64,000 nt of DNA, taken from Ambrosia x helenae. Its lineage: Eukaryota; Streptophyta; Magnoliopsida; Asterales; Asteraceae. Numbering within the stretch: the stretch's first letter is position 1; each line of letters starts with the position of its first letter. The position numbers and the translations under genes were made by a program. The stretch covers positions 4,222,001-4,286,000 of the forward strand of contig CM061231.1 in NCBI GenBank assembly GCA_030844895.1, written 5' to 3'. Below the pieces are notes generated by a model. That model had not been told where the DNA came from, did no database searches, and saw nothing but the letters and a program-made list of their open reading frames with translations. This document shows, in pieces, positions 44,461-55,503 of the stretch.

Positions 44461-44975
44461 CGGGTCCTGCAGTGACATGATGTACATGCCCTGTTCTATG
44501 TCAATGGGACTGTAGGCTGCCGTGTGGGCTTGGTGGGGTTTAGGGCCGATGAGTCCTTGGGCCGGATTAGGTGACTTGGGTGTGGGCTGATTGGTGGTTG
44601 TGGGATATAGGCAAGGTGGGGTGGGCCATTGTTGGTCTGGGCTAAAGTAAGGAGGTGTAACGGGCCGCTGAGGAATCCACGGGTAAAATAATTTGGCGGC
44701 CAGAAGGGTTGGTTTTTGTACCATCCTCGGCCGAAGGAGCCACGGCCACGACCACCACGGTGGCCGCGTCCCCGACCTCGGGAATAGGTACGGTCATAAG
44801 CAGGTAGGTTACGGGCATTGTCAGCGGTTGGGTGTCGAAAACTTTGGGTGCTTAGGGCGGTTGAAGTGGATTTGGAGGATAGTAGGGCTTGTTTGGCTTT
44901 TCTTGTTTCGACTTGGATAAGTTTTGACCGGGCTTTGTAGAAATTGGGTAATGGTTCTTGGGAGGATAACATATA
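44455..44975 (-). pseudogene. copia gag C-terminal part
   Basis: SSQEPLPNFYKARSKLIQVE is the end of a UBN2-type gag, followed by a basic RGRGRGHRGGRGRGSFGRG stretch and a Pro/Thr-rich linker. A frameshift near 44700 moves the reading into the frame that ends MSLQDPT, immediately before the protease. No CCHC knuckle is seen; Gly/Arg repeats may take over RNA binding in this lineage. Confidence 0.75.
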
Positions 44976-45249
44976 AAGTACAATTTATGTATACCGAGCT
45001 TGATTCAACCGAGTCTTTTATTTGTGTTTCAACAAGCATTTTTCTAGTACCTTGACTTGAGCATTCATCACGTTAAGTCTTCAACCATATTCGTTGACTG
45101 CAACAATTAGCACCCTAAAATATTAACGATTTTCGGTTGAGGATTGTGTTAGACACGTGACCCTTAAGACAATTTCGCATATCTTCTAAGATGAATGTGT
45201 CTATCTCCCAAGATACAACAATCAGAATAATACGTGCACGGTTGGAGAT

Positions 45250-45391
45250 CAATATTTTAAAAACCGGTTCATACTGGCCAGTACAACTAGTTAAACCACT
45301 TAGTACAATCGGTTGTACCGTCGGGTATGACCGGTTGAACCATTTCTAAGTCGAATCTAGTATGGTATAAAAAAGGATTTTTAAAACATTG
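45250..45391. mobile_element. MITE with CAATNTTTTAAAAA ends
   Basis: Left CAATATTTTAAAAACCGG and right (reversed) CAATGTTTTAAAAATCC. Inner arms AACCGGTTCATACTGGCCAG and AACCGGTCATACCCGACGG are inverted too. The 8-bp flanks TTGGAGAT and CCAGAGAT differ only by three transitions. Confidence 0.6.
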
Positions 45392-46074
45392 CCAGAGATG
45401 ACTTTCACGCTAAAGATCGTACTGAGTTATTTGATGTTTATAAATGTTGGAAAAACTAGAAGTTTAGCATTTTTGAAAGTACTATTCTCAATTTGTTGCA
45501 AATGTTTATAGTAATATTTTTGTCTAGAAGCTCTCTTCCAATCTATATTTCTCATCTTAGCTCTATTTTGAACGGATGTTATTTTATGCATCTTAACTTT
45601 ATTTTGAACGTAATTTGATTCGCTATGATACAAACACTAAAATAATTACAATTATGTTTCTTTTTCCAAAATGTGAAGTGAAAAAAAAAACCTATTTTCA
45701 CTTAAATTTCCATAATAATAACCAAAACTCGTGTAACACATTACAAGCACTAGACAGACAAGAGTACCATACTACACCAATGATGTCATCATGGCTAATT
45801 CATTTAACTTTAAGGTGAAAGCAACAAGTTGAATGGGCGATGTATAACATCGGACGGTCCAAGATGACTTGAGATTTAATTAACGGTGGATGAACATGAA
45901 ACGTGGTGGTTAACTTAGATTTTTCATAACGTGATGAAAAGTATAATGTAGTCCACTAACAAGAAACGCGTGGGGATCACCATAATCTAGTGAATTCCAG
46001 TGCACGTGTAATAACCTCTATGGGAAGTTAGTGCACGTGATATTTTTGGTATATAAATTGTGTAATGTAATAAC
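45392..46074. other. no gene; repeat-like flank
   Basis: 45150-45240 and 48600-48720 share broken similarity (AAGATACAACAATCAGAA versus TGATACAACAACCAGAAC), suggesting copies of one old repeat. Two CACGTG motifs (46003, 46034) and a TATA-like box (46050) lie here but lead into a repeat, not a gene. Confidence 0.4.
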
Positions 46075-46700
46075 TAGGGTGAGGAAATGTCGGTTCGTTT
46101 CGGTTTTTACATATAATCGAAACTGATAACCGAAGTTGGTTTTAGGAAAAACCATAACCGAAACCGATTGGTTACGTCGGTTCGGTTAATTCGGTTAATA
46201 TGTCGGTTATCGGTTTGGTTTCGGTTATGTTCGGTTAATATCCAAACTTAAAACTTGTGCAAAATTATAAACTTAAAATAGTTTGTAAAGTGTTTGGATC
46301 TTTTTTAAGAATACAAATATATATATATGAAAACGCAAGAAAAATACATGAAATACCGAGGAATCAAATAAAAATATGCTTCAAATATATGGATATACAT
46401 GAAAAATACATGAGTTACATAAAAAATATATTTCAAATACATAGATATACATGAAAGATACATGAAATATATTGGAAATACATGAGAATATGTTCCAAAT
46501 ACATGAATATATGTATAAAAATACTTAAGTATATAACTATCGGTTCGGTTTCGGTTATTTCAGATACGGAAGAAGGGAAAACCGAAACCGTAACCGAATG
46601 GTTCAGTTTTGGCCATATGTTAACCGTAACCGATCGGTTAATTCGGTTTCGGTTATTTTTGGTTCGGTTATCGGTTCGGTTTCGGTTTTATTATTCTTGG
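46075..46700. mobile_element. CGGTT-rich hAT-like element, one end visible
   Basis: Starts TAGGGTGAGGAAATGTCGG, as in Ac/Tag-like hAT elements. Blocks of CGGTTCGGTT and AACCGAAACCG at both sides (46090-46240, 46535-46690) flank an AT-rich core in which ATACATGAAA-type phrases repeat about every 35 bp. The right terminus is not recognisable. Confidence 0.5.
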
Positions 46701-46814
46701 ATGGTTCCAAAAGTTCGCTTTTATTTTAATAAATAACAATCAAAGTTAACTTATTCGTATTAACGGCAAATGTTATCATACTTAACTTTACATCAAATAT
46801 TACAATAAACTTTC

Positions 46815-46890
46815 CATGCTTAGAATTGAACCTAGAACATCTCATCTACAATGACATATAAATCTATTAAGTGAGTTAGCCCCGCGTTAA
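46815..46890 (-). mobile_element. tRNA-derived SINE-like piece
   Basis: Minus strand CGGGGCTAACTCACTTAATA and TCTAGGTTCAATTCTAAGC fit A- and B-box positions. Confidence 0.4.
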
Positions 46891-47146
46891 CAATTAACTT
46901 ATTCATATAATTGGTCTTTTTGTTTTTGGCAGAAACAAGTAAAGTTGTTAGAAATTTTAATTACAGTTATATTACAATTACAATTACAATTACAATATAT
47001 TAATAATACAACCCTAATGAATAGTAATATTAATATTTTATTTAAAAACTTTAATATATTATATACTATTATTTTATTTATATTATTTTATTCAAAATAG
47101 TAATATTAATATTTTATTTATATTATTATTTTAATTAAAAACTTTA

Positions 47147-47250
47147 TAGCAGCCTCTCTATTCTTACGGAATAGAGGTAAGGCTGTCTACATCTTACCCT
47201 CCTCAGACTCTACCTTAGCTTTTGCTATTGGTGGGATTAACTAAGTATGA
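47147..47250 (-). mobile_element. SINE-like repeat, copy B
   Basis: On the minus strand it reads TTAGTTAATCCCACCAATAG, then GTCTGAGGAGGGTAAGATGT and AGAATAGAGAGGCTGC. The same sequence occurs in plus orientation at 57085-57192 in intron 1 of the CID-like gene. Confidence 0.7.
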
Positions 47251-47409
47251 TGATGATAAATAACATAATCTTATATGATTTCGTCACAAATTTCATGTGT
47301 TACCTTATGTGTAGATTTCTTTATTTTTTTTAACGTTTACAACCAAAATGAAATCTCGATTGTATATTTCATTGATTGATTAACACCTCATCTAAATCTC
47401 GATTGTAAA

Positions 47410-47440
47410 ACGCGCAACGCGCGTAATTTTATACAACTAG
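47410..47440 (+). other. Helitron 3' terminus
   Basis: Hairpin ACGCGC-AAC-GCGCGT (47410-47424), twelve AT-rich bases, CTAG (47437-47440), then T. The 5' end of this Helitron was not located. Confidence 0.7.
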
Positions 47441-47608
47441 TTCAGTTGATTTTAAAAGAGCTCGAGTAACTTGAGCTTATGTAGATTTTAAGAAAACTCA
47501 AGTTTATCTTAAAGTTTACTAAATAAACAGGTTTGAATAGAGTTTCTATGTATTGGGAACTCAAAAAATCAAAAGACCAAATATGTGCATTATTTGTACA
47601 AATCATAG

Positions 47609-47732
47609 ACCCATGACCTCTTGGTCTTGTGGTATGGTGCCCCCCTTACAAATGTGAAGTTGTGGGTTCAAATCCTTGCAAATACAAGGTTAGATGGAAA
47701 TAAGGTGGTATAAAATTACCGTTAAAAAAAAA
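47609..47732 (+). mobile_element. SINE with 15-bp target duplication
   Basis: A box GGTCTTGTGGTATGG and B box GTGGGTTCAAATCC are 40 bases apart, followed by a tRNA-unrelated part and an A9 tail. TTGTACAAATCATAG (47594-47608) and TTGTACAAATTATAG (47733-47747) flank it, one mismatch in 15. Confidence 0.9.
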
Positions 47733-47857
47733 TTGTACAAATTATAGTGCTCTTTTATAATTGTATTCAGGTTTTCAGATTTTGATTTAATGTACTAATC
47801 GGATGATACTGTACAAATTATAGGGCACTTTATAATTGTATTCACCTTTTATTAAAA

Positions 47858-47885
47858 CTAGGTGTTTAATCTGCCGCGCGTTGCG
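47858..47885 (-). other. Helitron 3' terminus, minus strand
   Basis: Minus strand GCCGCAACGCGCGGC forms a 5-bp stem, then AGATTAAACAC and CTAG (47858-47861) before T. The element would extend to the right. Confidence 0.6.
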
Positions 47886-47910
47886 GCGGCGTCAATCAAT
47901 TCGTTGTGGC

Positions 47911-48265
47911 GGCAATACCGAACCGATACCGAACCGAGTGGTTTCGGGATCGGTATCGGTACCCATATTTATGGATTTTCGGTTTTGGTATTATCGGTAT
48001 CGGTACGGGATCGGTATGGTATCGGTATTTTAAGGTAAAATACCGATACCATACCGGTACCGTACCGATACCGTAAAGTTTTTGAATAAAATAATAGTAT
48101 ATAATATATTAATTAGGAATGAGCATACAAGGCCGAATACCGATCCTATCCCGTCCCGATCCCGATACCGTACCGAACCGAGTGGTTTCGGGATCGGTAT
48201 CGGTACCCATATTTATGGATTTTCGGTTTCGGTATTGTCGGTATCGATACGGGATCGGTATAATA
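47911..48265. repeat. CGGTATCGGTA repeat, two direct units
   Basis: A unit of about 95 bp (CCGAACCGAGTGGTTTCGGG, CGGTACCCATATTTATGG) appears at 47928 and 48172. TAGGAATGAGCATAC at 48114 resembles a hAT terminus. Confidence 0.7.
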
Positions 48266-49042
48266 TATTAATAGTATATAATATAATATATTAATAGTAT
48301 ATAATATAATAAAGTTTTTAAATAAAATAATAATATAAATAAAATATTAATATAATTACTATTCACTTTGGTTACTGTTCATTTAGTTTGTTTATTTATA
48401 TTATGTAATATACAATAAAATTATAACGATACTCTCTATATTTCGTATAAAATATAAAAAGCACAATATCGTTACAAAACTAAATAATATAAAATTTAAA
48501 TTACAAATTTATATACGACATCTTGATTCAAGCGATATCCTTGGAGAACTTTAAACGCGTCATCTTGTACTAAACGCCGCTGCAAGAACAAAAATAGTCG
48601 TTGACGGTTTTGGTTTAGGCATGCGTTTGACACACTCTCCATAAGATAGGTTACGCGTCTCCTCTCAAACGATCTGTCTCACATGATACAACAACCAGAA
48701 CAACATACTGCTGAAGATGGCTCTCACGCAAGAGATCGGGTGTTTTGGTATTTATGAAACGTGGGAAAAAGAAAGTTTTATATGTTTGCCCTCAATTTGT
48801 TGTCAATACTTCTAGTATTATATTTTATTTTATACTCTCGTCTCTACTTTATACATGAACTTAAGGTTCAATTTATAAAAGAAAAAAAAAGATTTTTTTT
48901 CATCATTAATCTCGTAATTAACAAAATATTTAATGAATTTAAAATAGTAAACATACCTATCATTGTGACTGGAGTTGAAACTGTCTAGTGAGTTGGAACA
49001 ACATCGACAAAGAGTGCGTGCCACACAGACGAGGACGCCAAG
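48266..49042. other. no gene recognised
   Basis: AT-rich to 48500, then an old repeat related to 45150-45240. Confidence 0.4.
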
Positions 49043-49273
49043 TTTGACTCAAACTAAACAATTTACAAAGAGGTTCATGCCTGACACGCCATTGGAACCC
49101 GCCATGCGTTTAGGTACTTACCCTTTAGGTTCCCCATTGTGGTTTGACTCAACCTAAACAATTTACAAGGAGGTTCACGCCTAACACATCATCGAAAACC
49201 TCCATGCGTTTAGGTCCGCACCCTTTAGGTTCCCTACTAGTGTTTGACTCAAGCTAAACAATTTACAAGGAGT
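49043..49273. repeat. 100-bp tandem repeat, 2.3 copies
   Basis: TTTGACTCAA with CTAAACAATTTACAA begins at 49043, 49143 and 49243. Between them, CATGCGTTTAGGT and CCCTTTAGGTTCCC recur. Confidence 0.9.
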
Positions 49274-49719
49274 GCTCCTTCTTACATACCACTTAATGTT
49301 TTGTCATCCCACCAATATTGAACAAGTTGACAAAATTCAATCCATTTTTTCATCTTTGGTTCTTCCAACAATACAACTTTCGATCTTCGATTTCTCATTC
49401 ATCTTAGCTCCATTTATCACACCCCGCCAAGGCGGAAACACGTGGATGTGATTCGAAAGGTTTAATTATTAAGTTAAGTCTCATAAAGTTGGATTGATGT
49501 AGGAACTCACCCCATATATAGGTCCATTCAAACCTTGAACCTATTGAGCGATGTGGCATGGGAGCTCATCCCCTTACATGTCACTTTCTATGGAGTTTCT
49601 TGCAAGGTTCTCAACCTGATTATAGGATAAAAGACAAGTAGTAAAAGGGAATGTCATGATTCATTCATCAAGCATACTAAAGTTACATAAGAAAGATAGA
49701 ACAAAGTTTAGGAACTTGA

Positions 49720-49978
49720 ACATTTTCCTAAGACATTTGAGTTAAATATAGAACCTTTTAAGGTTCTTACCATTCTAGTGGTGAGGAAACTTTTTGCCAT
49801 CTGCATCGGCAAGCTTGTTTGATCCTCCCTTGTGAGCTTCGACATTGGTGTAGAGACCTTCCCACTTGGGTACGAGTTTCCCTTGGCTTTCTTTCTTGCT
49901 CGCTTCATTGTTTCGGAGGACTAGGTCTCCAGATTTGAAGCGTTCGTGCTTAACCCGGGTGTTGTAATAAGATTCCAT
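49720..49978 (-). pseudogene. gypsy integrase C-terminal domain
   Basis: RVKHERFKSGDLVLRNNEAS, KLVPKWEGLYTNVEAHKGGS and KLADADGKKF match the SH3-like/GPY-F end of gypsy integrase (here GLY). A TAG follows HH at 49775, where a Trp is usual, and NGKNLKRFYI continues after it. Confidence 0.85.
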
Positions 49979-50393
49979 CTTCTGTTTGTATACATTACGC
50001 GGTCACCCGCCGGACAATTGCACATAGAAAATACAGATTCAACCTTTTCCAACCACCGGAGCAGTCCCACCACCCCTTCAGTCCCACTGAAGTTGTGGGG
50101 CTTACAGTCCATGAACTTCTTGTAGGAGCATTGAGGTGGGGGTGGATTGACAGCACCACCTGGGACAAAATACATAGATGAACAACAAAAAGAAAGACAC
50201 AACACACCAGGAATGGGGTAGAGTTGGTAGCAATCAACTTACCACCCAGAGCATTATGTGCAGCTTGGAATGCAGCCAATGCCACATTCACCTGCTGCTG
50301 CAACAGGTTGTTCAATTTCTCTTGGGTCATGTTAATGTTATCGCGACCGCCACCACCATGGCCACCCCTGCGACCGCCACGAGCTCCTGACAT
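49979..50393 (-). pseudogene. gypsy gag N-terminal part with apparent intron
   Basis: Starts MSGARGGRRGGHGGGGRDN at 50393, then MTQEKLNNLLQQQVNVALAA. The frame to 50243 joins 50159 after an 83-bp intron-like gap (50160-50242, GTAAGTTG donor, TTTTGTCCCAG acceptor, phase 1). It then continues as GAVNPPPPQCSYKKFMDCKP and HNFSGTEGVVGLLRWLEKVE, the standard gypsy gag block, up to CPAGDRV, where the deletion into integrase occurs. Without removing the gap, the frame runs into unrelated sequence. Confidence 0.75.
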
Positions 50394-50997
50394 CTTCTGC
50401 CAAAACAAGAACAAAAGATTTAGGCTCGCCCGTGGTGTAACCCACTAGGAATCACAAGAAATTTGATCTAGGTCCAATTAGGGTCCATCCGTCCAAACAC
50501 AAAGTCCACTAGGATTCTCATGCATTTCAGTTTATGATTTCGTGTGCACCCGACATGATAAACTTCTCTACATAATCCTCCAGAAGCACTTCAAGCTTGA
50601 AGTTCAAGTCACCGAATGCTAGCACCCAAAAGCGTATTACTACGAGTATAAGTGTAAGATAGTGTGTGTAAGGACGAGCGTGTCTATTGGGGTATAGAAG
50701 GGAGATGTCCGAATCCTGGACAGATCTCAAGGATATGCCGAAGCTACCACAATGTACACCATCGCCGAGGAAGGATTAATAACAAGTCTCTCGCCTTCGA
50801 ATCATGAAAAGGATAAGTTAAGGAATAAAACGATAGAAAAGTGGACAGATGATGCAACATAAAAGGTTATGACCCCGACACCCGACAAATTCAATATGTT
50901 ACCCACATGTTAAGACTCGACCATATGTGACCGTCTAGTGTGTGTGACTCGGCTATAGACCAGACTCTACATGCAGTCCTGGTTCACTATAACCATT

Positions 50998-51010
50998 GGC
51001 TCTGATACCA
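50998..51010 (-). other. gypsy primer binding site
   Basis: Complement of TGGTATCAGAGCC, near the LTR end at about 51014. Confidence 0.8.
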
Positions 51011-51013
51011 ATC

Positions 51014-52771
51014 TTTCACACCCTCAAATTCCACTTGCGGGGTTTTACCACGAGGCGCGTGACATACCAGGATCCAAGTCAACGGTCACAATAAACAAAT
51101 GCTAATTGTAATATATGAAAACCAAAACATTAAGTTTTGAACCATAAACCAACTGCGGAAGCATATCTTGTTTACAAACAAAAGACATAACGTAGTCTGA
51201 AAACATTATTTAACATGCACTAGAACCCCTAGACGCCGTGCAAGACCCTGTGCGCCTAATCCATTGACTGCTACCTTAGCGACCTGAGAAAACATGCCAA
51301 AAATGTCAACATATAATGCTGGTGAGATCACAGGTTTTACAAAAGAGTTTCCATAAGTTTGAAAAGATCATTTCCATTAATACTATGTTATAAGAACGTT
51401 AGCTAGACGTTAAGTATCTTTACTATTACGAGTTGGAAACCATTACTGACATGTAACCCCGATAGTATGCCTAGAATGTTGGAATTACCGTCATCATCGG
51501 TGACTCCAAAAGTTAGAGACAATATGCACCCGCCCGGCTCCAAGCCGTCGTGTCACACCCTCAAATTTCCACTTGCGGAGTTTTACCGCGAGGCGCATGA
51601 CAAACCAGGATCCAAGTCAACGGTCACAATAAACAACACTATATGAATTACGTAAACTCAAAACATAGTTCTCATAACATATAACCGTAGCAGAAGCATT
51701 TAACCAGTTACAAAACCATGTACCAACGTGTTCAAAATATTTAGTTCAAAAACATGAAACTAAGCTTAGACGCCATGCAGACTCGTGCGCCTAGTCCAAC
51801 TGTTGCTACCTTAGCGACCTGAGAAAAACATGCCAAAACGACGTCAACATATAATGCTGGTGAGTTCACAGGTTTGTTCAAAATGTTACCAAGTGTTACC
51901 AAATGTTACGAAATGTTACCAAGTTCAAAACCTGTCAATACTATATCAATGTTACCAAAGTACACTAGCTAGGCGTATGTTCTGTTACTACTACGATTGG
52001 AAAACCATTACTAGACTATTACCAATGTTCGGCCTGAGTGTTCAGCAGTGTTTAGCAAGTTCGAGACAATATGCACCCGCTCGGCCCTCCAAGCCGTCGA
52101 ATGGGGCTTGTCACGCCCAATAGATCTATCCACATTTTCCCCGTTGTGCATCCCGGCACATTCATGGCTTCCCCTAGGACTTTCAAAGATCGTATAGAAA
52201 TGCAAAAGTAGATCATAGCTAACAGTTTGGCACGCCCACGCTCGACAGCAGGTACTGGGCACGCCCGTGCTCATCAGTACAAGCACCAGTTTTGGTCAGT
52301 TTTTGCCTTGGAGAACACACTGGAGTAAAGCACGGTCGTGCCATACATTGGGGCACGCCCGTGCACATCCTGAAGTGCTGACATTGACCTCTATTGACTT
52401 GGAAATGTTGACTTGTTGAACCGGAACAGTTGCATGGCCGTGCATGGTCAAAGCGTGACCGTGCTGCATCTGAAACAACTCTGAAAGTCTTTAATTCCTT
52501 GTCTTTTGTGTCGTATTCCTTATTGGGCTTCAAAATTTGCATGTGGGACACAATGTTGTTGTACCATGTACCCTTTTGTTCCCTAGAAGCTTGTTCTCCA
52601 CTCAAAATGTGCCTTTTCTTTTCCTTTTTGATTTTTTGGCTTCCAAGAACCTGCATTTATCTCAAAAGAAACTATTTAACAATATTTTATAAAAGATAAA
52701 AGCATAAAAAGGTAAAAAAAAGGGGGGGGATAATTATATATGTAAAACATATTAAATTATCGGCACATCAG
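51014..52771 (-). repeat. gypsy LTR with internal tandem duplication
   Basis: TTTCACACCCTCAAATTCCA (51012) and TGTCACACCCTCAAATTTCC (51552) begin two diverged copies of about 540 bp, each ending CCAAGCCGTCG. On the minus strand the LTR starts TGATGTGCCGATAATT at 52771. Confidence 0.6.
52225..52470. promoter_or_regulatory. cluster of GCACGNCCGTGC palindromes in LTR U3
   Basis: GGGCACGCCCGTGCTC (52258), GCACGGTCGTGCC (52330), GGCACGCCCGTGCAC (52349) and half sites follow each other in a part that is U3 in the minus sense. The same cluster recurs at 53815-54130. Confidence 0.55.
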
Positions 52772-53176
52772 TCACCCCCACCGCCACCAATCACTACTGT
52801 TTTCGCCACCCATCACTACAGCTGCCACCAACCACCACCGTCGCCACCAACCATCATTACCACTAACCACCGATTTTATCCTTTCGTCTTTCCTTCTTAC
52901 AAAAAACACAATGTAAAGATTTATTTCATTTTGACATACACAAAACAATAATGATCTATTTAATTATCTCGTCTATTACATTACCCCATACCAAACAATA
53001 TCACCTACTACATCTCATATAATACAAAAAAAAAAAAAAAATCAAGCCGCACCTTTGTATTTGAGAGAATCGCATGGTTTGTCATTGTGGTTTACAGATA
53101 TTGCATTCTTGATCCTAATGCTTCAATAATTACAGAGTTAATACTTGCGGTTAATAAAACAACACTCATGTGATCT
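52772..53176. repeat. duplicated flank (arm 1)
   Basis: Starts with CACC-rich sequence and ends GCCCCTAACGTTAGTT. A second copy follows the second LTR at 54434-54870, so LTR end plus flank were duplicated together. Confidence 0.75.
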
Positions 53177-54433
53177 ATGCCCCTAACGTTAGTTTAAAGA
53201 CCGTACCGACCCTAAGTGAGATCTTGATAGTAGAGGATTAAGCCACTAAGTGTGTGTATTTCTACCCACAAATGAGCTAATCACTACTAGCGGGATTAAG
53301 TTAGCTCACAAGTGTCTGGGTTTTTACACACCATGGGTACACTCATGAGTCCTCCCACTTCCTACCAAGATACCCACAAGACCAAAGCCTAAGTAATTAG
53401 TTAGTTAATTCAACAAACAAAGTTTTAAATGAAAAGAATTAAACAAGAATACACCACTTTAACAAATAAAAACTGTATAATTCATACCATGAAAGTCTTC
53501 ACCCTAGCAACACTCTAATATGCTAGCCAAGGATTGGCATTACAACATGCACTCTAGATTAGGTGTTGGAAGAACACATAGTAGTGATTGTTTTGAGGAT
53601 TAGAGAGGGTTTTTGGATGATTTATAGTGATCTCTCTCACGCTCTCACTCAAGTAGTGTTTATGGAGTGATCCCCAACTCTAAAGGTCACTTACTAACCC
53701 TCAAGATGGCTGAAATGAGTGAGAGACTCGGGTGTAATGGATGGGTGAAGGGATGGTAAAAATGTGGGTGGAGGCCTCTATTTATAGGCAAATCAGGGGC
53801 TGCACGACCGTGCTAACAGTTTGGCATGCCCACGCTCGACAACACATATTGTTGCAGAGTCCTTTCGTGCAGAATTGTCTGTCCTTCAGGGTAAGAACGC
53901 CCGTGCCAGTGTCCTGGGCACGCCCATGCTCATCAGTACAAGCACCGGTTTTGTCAATTTTGGTCGGTTTTTGCCTTGGAGAACACGCTAGAGTAAAGCA
54001 CAGCCGTGCCATACACTGAGGCACGCCCGTGCACATCCTGAAGTGCTGAAATTGACATCTGTTGACTTGGAAATGTTGACTTGTTGACCCGGAACAGTTA
54101 CACGGCCGTGCATAGTCAGAGCGCAACCGTGCTGCATCTAAAACAACTTCGAAAGTCTTTAATTCCTTGTCTTTTGTGTTTTTTTTTCCTTTTTGGGCTT
54201 CAAAACTTGTATGTGGGAGACAAGGTTGTTGTACCATGTACCCTTTTGTTCTATAGAAGCTTGTTCTCCACTCAAAATGTGCCTTTTATTTTCCTTTTTG
54301 ATTTTTGCTTCCAAGAACCTGCATTTATCTCAAAGAAACGATTTAACAATATTTTATAAAAGATAAAAGCATAAAAAGGTACAAAAAGGGGGATAATTAT
54401 ATATGTAAAACATATTAAATTATCGGCACATCA
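53177..54433 (-). repeat. second gypsy LTR copy with TATA box
   Basis: 53810-54433 repeats 52225-52771; the rest (53177-53805) differs from the first LTR. On the minus strand CCTATAAATAGAGGCC (53775-53790) is a TATA box downstream of the palindrome cluster. It ends TGATGTGCCGATAATT like the first copy. Confidence 0.6.
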
Positions 54434-55205
54434 GTCACCCCCCACCGCCACCAATCACTACCGTTTCGCCACCCATCACTACTGCTGCCACCAACCACCA
54501 CCGTCGCCACCAACCATCATCGCCACTAACCACCGATTTTATCCTTTCGTCGTTCTTTCTTACAAAAAACACAATGTAAAGATTTATTTCATTTTGACAT
54601 GACAGCTAAAAAACACACAAAACAATAATGATCCATTTAATTATATCGTCTATTACATTACCCCATACCAAACAGTATCACCTACCACATCTCATATAAT
54701 ACAAAAAAAAATATATATATCAAGCCGCACCTTTGTATTTGAGAGAATCGCATGGTTTGTCATTGTGGTTTACAGATATTGCATTCTTAATCCTAATGCT
54801 TCAATAATTACAGAGTTAATACTTGAGGTTAACAAAACAACACTCGTGTGATCCATGCCCCTAACATTAGTTAAATTACACACTTAAGTGAGTATAAATT
54901 AACTATTTTACTCTTGTAATTAACCCTTCTTCTTTACTCGGTTAAGTGAGTATAAATTGACTATTTCACAAACCATCACTTCCACCATCTTCAACACCAT
55001 CATAAACCACCGCTCCACCCGGCAACCACCTCCATCACATAACAACCAACACCGCAACTACTATCAGCCCACCACCACCTTGCAAAGTCGCAGTCAAAAT
55101 GCATTATTGGAATCTTCTATATCTTGTATTACCAATTTAAGTCTTGAAGTTGATTTTTAATACCATAAAATGCTATATTATAATTTTATTTCCTTTTTTT
55201 TTGTT

Positions 55206-55224
55206 GGGGGGGGGGGGGGGGGGG
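55206..55224. repeat. G19 tract
   Basis: Nineteen consecutive Gs after TTGTT. Confidence 0.95.
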
Positions 55225-55503
55225 AGGTTCTTCTGACATTTTTTTGTTTTTGTTTATCTATTTCTTTTGGTTTTCTATATCAATTTCGTTTTTTATATGG
55301 ATTTTCTTGGTTAGTTTATTTCTTCTTTTTATTTTTCTAATATATTTTGTTAGATTGGAGAGTTTCAGGTTCTTTGGTGTGCTGTTTTATTAGGTCAAAG
55401 CAAGTCCTGGTTGTCTAATTTCTTTGACGATTGGAGGTTGTGGCTAGGTGGTGGAGGTCAGCACCGGTTCACAGTTGGAGCTGTGGTGAATGATGGTGTT
55501 GAA

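Larger units (their letters stand above)
41690..45040 (-). mobile_element. Ty1/copia relic, minus strand
   Basis: Reading from right to left: gag with an RGRG box, protease, integrase, linker, reverse transcriptase and part of RNase H. This is a nearly full-order copia pol without LTRs, cut at RNase H near 41690. Nonsense and frameshift changes occur throughout. Confidence 0.88.
49420..52771 (-). mobile_element. Ty3/gypsy relic, minus strand, pol deleted
   Basis: From right to left: LTR (about 52771-51014), tRNA-Met primer site (51010-50998), leader, gag (from 50393) and then directly the C-terminal end of integrase (49978 down to about 49720). Protease, reverse transcriptase, RNase H and most of integrase are gone. 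CACACCCCGCCAAGGCGG at 49420 is the start of another LTR. Confidence 0.8.

Noticed and set aside
42777..45000. Plus-strand open frames over the copia relic
   Set aside because: They are antisense shadows of gag, integrase and RT on the minus strand.
46000..46062. Promoter-like cluster: two CACGTG boxes and a TATA-like ATATAAATTG
   Set aside because: It leads directly into a CGGTT-rich repeat with no gene, so I do not call it a working promoter.
52760..52870. Pro/Thr-rich coding from CACCACC repeats
   Set aside because: Simple-sequence repeat, frames closed at both sides, and present in both duplicated flanks.
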